From Nissolia schottii (Eukaryota > Streptophyta > Magnoliopsida > Fabales > Fabaceae), in NCBI GenBank assembly GCA_003254905.1, contig QANU01043002.1, positions 571,347-635,346 of the forward strand: a stretch of 64,000 bases of DNA, given 5' to 3'. The position numbers were made by a program, and so were the translations under genes. The notes beneath the pieces are model-generated. The model had not been told where the DNA came from. It saw nothing but the letters and a program-made list of their open reading frames with translations, and made no database searches. Within the stretch, counting starts at the first letter, position 1. The number at the start of each line of letters is the position of its first letter. Shown here one piece after another: positions 47,316 through 59,500 of the stretch.

Positions 47316-47558
47316 GTAAGTTAACTGCTTTCATTAATTGTTCTTTCACTGTAGACTTTTTTTTATTGGTCTTTTTTTTGGGGTGGATTTTGTAATTAAT
47401 TTCTTTTTTTTTATCAACCAATTTATTCGAAATCTCTTGGAGATTTAATCTGATTAATAACATTAGTGTGATAACTTGAGCTTTGCGCGATTTTAGTAAG
47501 AGTTTGTTAACTGATTTATCAGGATTAATCCTAATTAATATTAATTTTTTGGGTCAAG
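47316..47558 (+). other. Possible 5'UTR intron of the MADS-box gene
   Basis: A consensus donor (ttttcaa|gtaagtt) at 47316 follows a CTT-rich leader. Candidate acceptors are at 47521/47522 (tttatcag|gatt) and 47558/47559 (gggtcaag|at), the latter two bases before the ATG. Leader introns close to the start codon are common in MIKC genes, but the exact acceptor cannot be chosen from sequence. Confidence 0.4.
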
Positions 47559-47560
47559 AT

Positions 47561-50500
47561 ATGGGGAGAGGGAAGATCGCGATTCGAAGGATCGACAACA
47601 CGACTAGCAGGCAAGTGACTTTCTCCAAGAGAAGGAATGGATTGCTGAAGAAAGCTAGAGAATTATCCATTCTCTGTGATGCTGAAGTTGGATTGATTGT
47701 GTTCTCCAGCACTGGCAAGCTCTATGAATATGCAAGCACCAGGTACCATTTATTATTATCAATTGTCAAATATTACCTATAATTATCTCTCTTTATTTTC
47801 CTTTTAATTGATTGATTTTTTTTCAATCTTTAATTTGTAAATTGAGTGATTGAAATCCTAGGATTTTTGTGCTAGCTAGATTATTTTACCACCTTTTTTG
47901 TTTTTCTGGGGAGAAATATCTTCTTTAATGGTGAACATAATTAAATATACATATATACACGTTGATTATCTTTCACATATATACATACTTAATGGTTGGT
48001 GTCAGTTGTGCTAGCTGTACGAAACATTATATATATAACCCCACTTGCAATTAGGAATATATATTTCTGTGACTTTTAATTGCCTTCATGTTTCACTATA
48101 GCTATTTCTCCATTCTTAATTTGATATAAAAGCAAAGGTTGGCATAATAATCATGCATGCGCGTTTGCATGGTGTTAATTACTCTTCAAGATTATTAATT
48201 ATCCTGAACTGCACCTTAATTAGTAGTATTTCTTAAGGAAATTAAGGAATATTCTAGAAACTAGCTACTAGAGAGTAACTTCCAAAATGAGAATTCTCTT
48301 CTCTTCTTCCTAGCTACTCCAGACAACATATAGTCTGCACAACTCTTAAGAGAGTTGAGATTTAATTGTGAAAACAACACAAACACAATCAAGCTTAGGC
48401 TTTCACTCTATTAATCTAACAAGCAATAACTCATAAGTGCTTTGAACTAGTAAAGTAATTAAGATTAAGGCTAGGTGGTATATTATCGTAATTTAAGCCA
48501 CATCTTTATATGAGTAGAGTAGAGTTTAAACCGGAGTTGGTCTTAATTACTCTATTTAGCATCATTCAAATTTTGAAAAATAAAGAACAAGAAACACTTG
48601 TAATGAAATTTACAGGGGTCTTGGGTTCGAGTCCTATGAGCAAAAAAAGTTATTGTTGAGAGATTTGTACCTCATTTAGGGACTTCAATTTGATGATCCA
48701 ATCAAGTAATTAGTTTAGCTATTGTTAATAGGGTTTGGATGTCTTTGTGTCATTGAGAAAAAATAAATAAAATTCACTGGACAAAAATCAAACAAGGGGT
48801 TAATATATGTTAATATAAACAAATTTATTCTTATTTTCACTACCAGATTTTTATTTTTGCAGCTAACCCTAACTTTTAACGTATGCAAGTGGGGTGAATT
48901 GAGTCACGAATCTGTTGGAACTTGGGTTCATGAAGCATGCATGTTCTTAGCTTAACTCCTTTTTTTTTAAGTATGATTTTGTGTGCTTTTTATCTTTACT
49001 CAAGGTTTTAATTAAAATTTGTCTATTTTAGATCAAAAGATGCTATTATCACACGCTGAAAGGTTTTTTTTTTGGGTCATATTGCCATATTTAACATGAC
49101 CAATGTAGCAATATCCAAGCATGAATCTGTTGGAACATGCTTGTTTGTCTGATCTCCAACGAAATTCCTGCTTTTCGCCATGAATGTGGAGTTAATGTTG
49201 ATGGGATTGGATTGCCCCATAGTGGATAGTTATGCTCAAGTAGGAAGGGAAACTGTGCGGGATGGGTGATAGTTCTCCGTGATGAAATGGGGCCTGTGAT
49301 AATTTTCTGTGTATGAAAATTCGCCTCATCGATATCTCATATTCATATGTTTATCGATCAATAATTTTTTTTCTCCAAATTTATAGATATCCTATATATT
49401 CTTAAAAAAATTTAAGAGACTAAACATATTCAACAACTTAAAACACTTAAAATGAAAATAATAAATCTAAATAGCTATGATCCTTTATGAGTCAATCTAA
49501 ATAATAGCATTAAGTCAATCAAACATCACAGTAGCTTTATTGGTTTTAATCTAACAAGCACAAACACTCCATGAGATTGTCATGTTTGAGTATCTAACGC
49601 ACTGTAAATTAATATCAATACACTAAGACACTTGACTGACACACATATCTCATGTGTGCAAAAAGTGTCCAAACAAAAAATATAATTTTTTTTCTTGGAC
49701 ACGCCTCTAAATGTCCCAAAAAATTTCTGACATAGTCAAACATGAATTTTCTTAAAACAAAATTAATAAATAAGACTTTTTATTTATTTATTTATTTATT
49801 TAGAGAAACATGAATCCTTAAAAAATTAGAATACCTAACTTCATACAATGTTACTAGGTTACTAGGTCATTGGTTTAACCAACGGGACTTGACCCAACCA
49901 CCTCACTGGGTTACTAGGTCATTGGTTTAACCAACGGGTCATTGGATCACTTGCTAACCCGAATATAAATAAAATAATAATAAAAATAAATATATATAAC
50001 TTAATAATATATATAGATGTGTATATATATATATATAAAACCAAAATTTTTTAAAAAAAACCCACATAAATAATATGCATTTATTTAAACATCCATCATA
50101 ACATAAAATGACTTAAAAATACATAAAAATGTAGTTCAAGCTTCAAATTTCATATCATACATAAACACTTTTGTCGGTTGCATCATGATCATATTAAACT
50201 AAATCTTAGACAGGCCACATGGGTAACAATCTAACAGATGACGAAATCAATCGGGGTTGAAAAAGGCTTGTATGATCATGGGATGGATGAGAGGGGGACA
50301 ACGAGAAAAAGAGGAAATAAATAAATAAATAAAACCCTTGAAGAATACGTACAAAGAAAGGGAGATTGGAGAGAGAGAGTGACCTTATCAATGTCGGGAT
50401 AGAAGAGAGCCCTCTCGTTGTTGGTTGTTGGAAAAGCCTCACATACATAGGTCCTCCTTGATCTTTACCATCGAGCGCAACCGAAGTCGCCTATGGATAC

Positions 50501-53500
50501 GCCAAAAAGAAAATAATCATAAAATTTTTATTAGTATCTGAATCAAAATCAATTCCTATAAATTAAGAAATTAAAATTCGTAACCAAATTTGTGCACTAG
50601 AATCTCAATTTGTAAAAGAATAAGCAAATTCAATTAAGAAATAGATGTCATTTTTTTTTCCTTTACAAAAAAAAAACCACATGGTTTTACTTTTTTTTTA
50701 TTTAAAAAAAAAAAAGCATGACCCGACCCAACCGGGTCACCGGGTTTTATGAAACTCGGCTGGGTTAAGCTAGGTTAGACCGGGTCAAGCTAGGTTTGAA
50801 ACGTAGTCGATCCAATTAGATAACCTGCCAGGTCCTTTGGCCGGTCACCGAGTTCTAGGTCGACCCAACTAGGCCGGTTTGAGTTTTATAACTATGACTT
50901 CATACCCAAATTTGACCCATAAAAGTAATTTGACATCAATTAAAATATTAATATATTATCGTAAATCTTAAAATATATATATATATATAAAGATTTTTTT
51001 ATTACTTTTCTTTTAAAATATATATACATGTTGTGTCAGTATTTCTGTATCCCCGTGTTTATGTTTGTGCTTCATAGTTTTAAATTTGTAGCCCATGAAA
51101 TAACTCAAATATTGTATGTAGATAAACAAATTAGTTTCAAAAATATGGTTAATATGATTGTATAATGTGTTATAGTTTTGATAGGAACACCTCTGTATAT
51201 AAAAAAAAAATATTTATATAATTGCTAGTAATTTAAGTATTTCTCATGTCGGATACTAGTAGCTATAGAGGAAGTAACTACAAATCAACTTGTTTGATAA
51301 GCAGATATTAACAAAATCATTTCCATTACATGTGTCGGGAAAATTTCCCCCCTATTCCCGCCCAATCATGGGTGCTAAGGGTTTAAGTGGATTGAGCCCG
51401 TTTGTTGATTTCGATAAAATCAAATTGAATCAACTTATTTGATTTGAGTCATCGTATTATTAGTTTTTGATTTTTTAAATATTGGACTTATAAAGCTGTG
51501 ACCCAACCTAAGCATTATCTTTTATTTTTTTCCTCTCAACTATTGTTATTGTGGTTTATTCTCGAGTAATCAAGTATTGACTAGTGATATATATGATTAA
51601 TAAGTCATACTTTATTGGTAATCATAGTTTTTGTGATTATATCTTTTTCTTTTTCAATTTTTTTAATATTTTTAAAAAATTATGTATTTATGAATAAATT
51701 TGAGAATAGAGGCTAATTGAACCAACTTAATTATGTTCGGGTTGATTTATTTTGAGTTTGTTTTAAAACCTTTTTCTAAAATTAAACCAATCTAAAATAA
51801 TTGATTTGGACGCATTTTTTTTTCTCGAAATTGAATCACACCGACCAAATTTCACTCTAATGGTTATCAATTATCCGTGAGTATTTGCGAGTATGGGTAA
51901 AATTTTTAAACCAATACTAAAGTCAAGGTAATAGTGAAAAATGAAGTAAGTTGTATGATTTTTGAATTTGAATTGGACGAGTAAATCAATTAAAAAAATC
52001 ATGGATTAATTTAATTATTTTATAATTTGATAAAATAAAATTAAAAACAAAATATGATCTTCACTCTTTTAATAAACAACAATTTAAGAGATTCATTAGT
52101 TATTTTAGGGAAAATAACATCTACATCTCATAAATTTTCACTCAATTTAGGTACCACAAACTTTTAAATCCTTTAATTTAACTCTTAAACTTTTAGCCAC
52201 TTGTAAATAGTCACCATCAACCATCAAATCTCTTAATTATATTCTTAAACTTTAATTTATTTACAAAGAATCGCCGAAAGTTATAAAAATTGTAACTAAT
52301 TTATTGAGCTACAATAATTTTTTTAATATAATGCTATTACTAAATGTTTTAACAAGTTTACGTGTATCAAGTATCAAAATTTCTACCATTTTTTTTAAAC
52401 AAAATTTTTCCTTATTTTCCCAGCTAATATTTTTAAAAATATGAATATATTTCTAAAAAAATTGAATTAATCATGTGAAAAAATTAATTTAATTTACTTT
52501 CATACTACTCGTTAAGTATGAGAAAGATATGTGGTTATTCTAAATCTATTAAATATGTTTAATTTTTAATGTGATTATATATTTTTAAATAATATTTAAT
52601 AAGATAACAAAAAAGAAATTAAGAAACAATCAGTAAAATTTTGACACGTAACGCTCAAAGATCTTGACATGTCATTCTCTAAGAGTTTGTTAGACTAAAT
52701 ATAACTTGATATAAAGTTTAACTATGAGAATTATTGTAGTTTGAAAATCTAATTGAAAGAGTTAATGGTTGGTAGTGACTAATTGCAAGTAAGTAAAAGT
52801 TTAAGGGTTAGTAAATTGAAAGATTTAGAAGTTTGAGGTGCCAACTTGCAATTGAGTGAAAATTTAGGAAGTGTTGAGGTTGTTTATCCATTATTTTAAA
52901 TGAATAAATTTCTAACATGTTTATTTAAAATTATTANACTAGTGATAAATAATAAAATTTTTGTACTTCAATTTATACAACTTATAAAATATAATATTAC
53001 TTTTTTGTTTTTTTATACAATGGAAAGACTTGAACTTGAGGTCTTAAAGGAGATGGAGACACTAATACTTATTGAGCTAGAGCTCATTGACTATATTATT
53101 TTGTATTTGTAGGGTTTATTTTAAAATATATATTGTAAAATATCTATTTAGCATGGTTTCTAACATCTAAAATTTCGTAACTTTATTAAACATAATTAAC
53201 GTCCAAATGTTCATACATTCTCCAAGCGTTAGGTTGACCCAATTTGATTAGATCATTAATTAAGTTATTATTAAGCCGAGTTTGGGCTCAATGAAATAAC
53301 CCAATCATAAAATTGAGTTGGCTTTGAGTTTGGTTAAACCCTATTTATTTAAAAAGCCAAAAGAAAATCACAAACGAAAATCAAGTATATTCGTTTCTAA
53401 TATTGTATTACCGAATAATGGAAATAGTGTATACGCATAAAAAAAATGTATAGCTTAATGGGCTGCTTACTTTATTACATGTTGCTCTTGTAAGTTAAAA

Positions 53501-56500
53501 CCTGTTAGTAACGACTTTGTTAGTTATTCATCCTCAACCGATTAGCCAAGTAGTTATAACAAAATTCATTTGTAAAGTATAGAAGTTAAGTACAGAAAGT
53601 GATCAAACTCATTTTTTCTCCTCAATACAATTAAGAATTCATTAATCCTTCCCTGCTCTCTTCATGTTTTCTAACTTTCTTCTGCAAACATTAATGTGGT
53701 ATCAGAGAGCTCTCTTAGATCGTTCTTTGTTGCACATTTCTTCTCTTATTCAAAGGTCCTCACATGGCAGATCGAAACTTTGATATCCTTCTAGCCCTTA
53801 CTATCTTCATTCTGCTATAAGGAACCTGAGGCTAGTCTGGTTCTCGTTTATTCACTTCTCACGAAGAATAATGGTAATGCAAGACTACCAAAATTTTGGG
53901 TCAAAAACAAGAATGATGGTTGGATGAAAAAAATGTGATATAACCCTCTTATTAATCTAAAAATTACTATATATACTACATCATTTGAGCAATTAAATTT
54001 ACACAAATTCTAACATTCTAACATTTTCATTCATGGAGTGCATCCACCAAAATGTCATGTTGATCTCCAAAAACAAGATGCGGTTTTTGGATGGACTATA
54101 CTAATCGCCAAATAACTTGTCTTATCAGGACATGTCATGTTTCATGAATTATTTTACTCAACTAGGGCCTATCAGAGCCAATGATTTATCTGCCTAGTAT
54201 TTGAAGTTTGCTCACAGTGTTTGCATCGGGAGGTTGTCCGTTTGTTGAGTATTTTGAAGTTTGCTCACAGTGTTTGCGTCTGGGGCTTGTTTTGGCATAG
54301 CTGGTGCGTGTTTGTGCCAAGGTGCGGCAACAACTTGAGTATTGTTTGCCGTGAATAGTACTCAAAGCTTTTATTAAGGAGGAAGCATATGATCGGTTGG
54401 GCTTCACTTGAGAGTGAGAGATGTGATTTCAAGTGTGAACGTTAAAAAAAACACATTAATAAATTTTAGACTAAATAAAGAATATTTAAAAATACTCATA
54501 AATTCTTTGTCTTAAGATTTTGGATCAAAATGTGATGTTTGACTCATTGTTTGATTTCTCTCTTAGTGCATCTCTGAATTTAGACTCCCCCTCTAGCATC
54601 ACCTTTTCGTAAGATAGTCCTCTCTTGGAATGGTTTGTAAGCTGGAGAAGTCCCTTTATGGCTTTAAACAGGTCAATTGCCATTGGAAATCTAAAATCTC
54701 AACGTTGTGCTTCTGCTTAGTTTCCATCTGACCAGAGTCTCTTCACAAAGAAGATTGGTTCCTCTATTACCATGGCTTGAGGTTACGTTAATGATATGCA
54801 GATTCTTGCTGGGAATAATCTCAATGAAACATCCTAGCTAGTTCAAACATTTCCTTCGCCCCATAAATATCAAGATCCTCCAAATTGATTCACTTATGCC
54901 AACGCAAATATGCCTTGTAGCTCACACAAGATGCTGGTTTATTACCCGCAAACTTTAACAATAGCACTATAGCAGGGTGAACCTTCTGAGAATCCAACAT
55001 CACATCAAAGATTTGTTGGAGGATTGTTGCATGTCAAAAACTTCACGACCCGTCATTGCATTCTATGTCCAACAATTCAACCAATTTGTTTCTAATTCTA
55101 TCTTGTCTCATCATGTAGCTTACATTCTAGTGCTCAAACATCTGAAACAATCTTCTGGACATGGTTTATGTTTCCTACCACAAGTAGTTTAAGTATCTCG
55201 GCCTTTTCCGATTCAGATTGAGCCGGTTGCAAAGATTCTCATAGATATATCATTGGCCACATCACTTTTCTTAGTAATGCCCTAGCCTTTCGGAAATGCA
55301 AGAAGCAAGACATTCGTAGAAGCCAAAATATATGGCCCTGGTTGCCGTAACATGCGAAATTCAATGGCTCCATTCTCTCTTAACTGGTCTGCATTAGGCT
55401 CCTCATCTCTCTCATTATTCCTTACTGAATTAGTCAGATGTCTTTGTAACATTTAGCAGTAGCTTAAAATTTTATTTGAATCTATTAACTAGAGTATGAT
55501 AGATATTAGTTCTTACATAGTTAAGTAAGTCGTACCATTTTATTTCATTCACTACTCAACACTCAATTTCTTGCAATTTTTGCATGTATTGCATTATTCA
55601 TATATTACTAAATTTCCAAGTTCATAAATGCGGATTCGAGAAAATTTAAGTGTATATCGTTGAATAAGGAAATACCGAGTCTGAAACAAAAAATCAATAA
55701 AGACAATTACTTTATAAGCCTTCATCTTGAGCCATCTTTAACATATAGATATTATAAAAGTAAAGATAGATTGTTATGCGTAATAATCAACATCACCGTT
55801 GAGTATTCTCAGCACCTTTTACTTGCCACCTATACTGACCTTCTGAAACTCTGGCAGCATGAAATCAGTTATTGAACGCTACAACAAGCTAAAAGAGGAA
55901 CATAGTCAGCTGATGAATCCGGCTTCTGAAGTTAAGGTAACGGCTCACACACCACTCCTCCAGTTACATTCAGCCATTCAAGCTTTTTGTTGGTTAATAA
56001 TACAAATTTTTTTCCTTCTTTGTTTTCCTTGCTAGATCTATTAGATCTGAAAAACTATGTAACTCAATTAGTAAAAGTCACTCAATACACTAGACATAAT
56101 ACACTATTCACTCAATCATTGTTATTTCCAACGATGCTAACATTAGCCATAACTCTTAGCAAAACTATATTCACTGCTCGCCCATGACCATAACCTTTAC
56201 GAGCTTTTTGACACTTTAGTAGTGAGTACATTAAACCATGAAAATATAGGATTGAGGTGCTGCAATTTGTGTCAACACTAAACCATAGCCTAGAAGACAT
56301 AAGAAAATGAGTCAATAGCATATCACTAGTCCAAATAAGGAAGACACGTTGCATGTTTTAGACAGCACTACATCCGACATGACACAAATTACTCTAGATA
56401 TTTTTGCCTCCTTGCTCCTCGCCTATATTTACTCACAAAGTCTGCGTTGTAGTAAGCCTAATGAATTCTTAACCACCTACAACGACATCTCAACAGAATT

Positions 56501-59500
56501 GATTATATTCATAGCTGCATAAATCATGCTTGACCATATTTGTGGACAGGAAGCGATAACCAAGTCCTGTCAAATTCCCAGTCTTGATTGGGCAAGAATC
56601 ATGGCACGACTAACCACACCACTCAGCAGGTTTTCCTTGATTGGGCAAGAAATACCAACTTTTGAGATTATTCCTGTTAGATGTCCAACTCCACCATCAC
56701 CATTCACGTAGGTTGGTATGAAATTACCATAGAAAATCACATGCTTTCATTTCCAGTAGGTAGCATTTGATTCCTGTCCTAAGACAAAAACATGTTTGGA
56801 TGAACTGAAGGAGACAAAAAAACTTAAATTGTACCTCTCGAGACAAAGATTAAATTACTTTTTGTACCTCCAAGAAAGAGGGATACAAAGGGATACAAGG
56901 CAACATTTAGTTGAGGGACTAGACATAGGGCCGCAAAAGTTAGGTTTGGCAGGCCATGGAATTGGGCCAGGTAGGATAGGAATTTTTCTGCCTTTGTCCC
57001 CATCCCCATGTCCTGTCCCACCAACCAAATGTTCCCAAGAGGTGTGTCTAATAAGATTTAAAGCTAATTTTTGTACCTTCAAAAAGAAGAGATGCGGGAG
57101 GCGCATCCCTAATGTCCTACTGTCTCCATCAATTTGGTCCTAGGACAAGAACCAAATGCTACCATAAAGCTCACCAACTCTCAATTATTACATCAGTTAA
57201 GGAGTTACCAGGTTTGAGAATCGACTTAATAAAAGAGAAGGCTATGGCTAGACTTGCCTAGGGTTTTAACCTACTCAGAAATCCCCCCCACCATACAACC
57301 CTCATTTGTTGAGAAGAGTGTACCCTCATATATCCACATAACAATTTTCTGTGGGACATCAGAAAATTTATGCAATCATAATAGACTATGCAGTACCCTC
57401 CTCTTAAAAGCAAGCCGTAGATTGCATCTATACCAACATCCAATAGACTTCAATAGTCGGATTAGTGCGACCTAAATGCCTGGATGTTACCCTTGCTACA
57501 AACTGACCTCTAAAATCTTGAAACCCATATAATATCTGTAGGCAACTCTAATTTCACCAACCCATGATATCAAGAAGGTTGTAGGGTGACAAAAGACACA
57601 GTGAGTGTCCAAACGATGGCCATTAAGGAATAAAAACCAAAAAAATGAAAATTAACATGGAAGACTGTTTACATTTTACTCTAGCCATGGAATAAGAACA
57701 TGTACAAAAACAGTCAGTAGATATGCATTGATAACCTAGAGAGGAACATGCTCATGAAGGGCCCACAAGATGATGTAGTCAGAGAGATTTGAGATTCCAC
57801 ACATAATATAGACACATTACCAATTGATTGGTTTAAGTAGTTCAATCGATGAGTTAGTCTTGTGAATGAAAAAGGTGGAAAGCTTTATTCTCGTAAACTA
57901 ACCCAACTCAAACCAAATTAGTCAGATACAGTAAACTTCATATAAGAGTTCAACCGAAAAACAATAGGCATATTCTAAAGATGCGAAAATACAAATATAG
58001 GCTGTCAGTTACAAGACTTGCCATACTTGCAGGTGTCAAAAAACAAAGTACCAAAGTACAAGAAGAAAAGTGTAAATGCCCCCTCTTATGTGCCAACAAA
58101 TTTGTGTGTCAGAACTATGGCCTGATTAACGGAAAAGGAAACATTGGGCATCAAGTATTTAGCAGGTGCAAAACTAACCATCCTTGTCTCCGACTAGTGA
58201 GTCAATCATCATGGGTTTAACACTTTGCGAGACTATTAGAAAAAGTTAGGACACAACCAAAACAACATATAGAGAATAATCATGCTAATCACCATATTAG
58301 CAAGAATTTTGGTCTCAAGAGCATCCTCCTATTAGTTCTTACCCCTAATTTCATTCTTCAAATTTCATACCTTACAACTCTTGCATTCAATATAATCCAC
58401 TTCCGCACTTCTATAATATAGTGCAATATATGTTTGACATTTGTATTTCTACTTGCTAGATTTGGCAGAGAGAAGCTGCAAGCTTGAGGCAACAACTGCA
58501 GCAATTGCAAGAATGCCACAGGTAAAACATAATAATAGATAAATGAACACCCAGCAGTTGCATGATTGTACTCGAGCAAATAAAATGAATCTAGTAGGTT
58601 AAGTCAGACCTTTTGGCAAGAAAAACTTTGGAGGGAAAACTAGAGGGTGAAAGGGATTTATTGAAATGTCTCCACGCTATGTTGTATTAAGGATGAATAA
58701 CTCATTTAATATGATTGAATTCATTTTTTTCCCTCTTCCTTTCAACCAAGCAACACAAAGAAACACTCTAATTTTCTCTTCGTAAAGGAGAGAAAATATA
58801 CTTGTCTCTTAATTCACTCTTCTCTCCATTTTCTTAGCAAAGGATAAATAGGAAAAGGTAAAAGATATCATCCACCTTTACCAGCCACTATTTAAACATC
58901 CTTAAAAAAAAAGTCCATAATTTGTTTCCTTTCCCTCCCACGCATCTCCAGAGCTTAAACTTATAATATATCAGAGTATAATAAATATTTTGCCTTTTAA
59001 ACACCTGAGGAACCACACAATTGACAGAATTTGAAGAGGTGCAACTAGTCTCAAAAAGGCAATATACATAAGAAAAAAAACTTTGATATAATACTATATA
59101 CTATATTAGTAACAATTAACTAGTTAAATATAACATTCCACAATGTCAATTGGCTACAATACTAACCAAAAAGACTTTTCAACACTACTTTCAAAGAAAA
59201 GGTTAATTAATAGCTCATTCACTAAAGAGAACTCATGTAATTAAAACTACTAAGAATTGAGTAGGCTAACTCTACCCAAAAGCTAGCTCACGGAGGGAGG
59301 GTTGTTTGCTCTTATAAAGACTATCTAGGCTACATCTACTAAATATATGTGGGTGGCTCAATGACGATCTCAAGATAGGCTCTTGTACCACAATAGGAAT
59401 TGAGTAGGCCTAACTCAACCCCAAAAGCTAGCTCAAGGGGAGAGGATTGTCCAACTCTTAAAAAGTCTATCTAGACCAAATCTCTAGGCAATGAGAGACT

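Larger units (their letters stand above)
47743..55857 (+). other. First intron of the MADS-box gene, 8.1 kb, transposon-rich
   Basis: Donor caccag|gtacca, acceptor ctggcag|catgaa. A long first intron after the MADS exon is normal and often carries regulatory sequence. Here much of the length comes from mobile DNA: a LINE-type RNase H relic (about 49185-49305), inverted-repeat elements at 49847-50896 and 52108-52889, and a decayed copia element (about 53480-55480). One ambiguous base (n) is at 52937. Confidence 0.8.

Noticed and set aside
47483-47560. In-frame extension upstream of the MADS start
   Set aside because: It begins with TTG, lies in the leader or leader intron, and MIKC proteins start at MGRGK.
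48624-48634. Perfect tRNA B-box-like ggttcgagtcc
   Set aside because: No matching A box at the right distance and no cloverleaf; at best a decayed SINE, too weak to annotate.
56526-58220. Several 60-115 codon frames in MADS intron 2
   Set aside because: They fall between two well-supported exons, partly inside a MITE, and look like no known protein.
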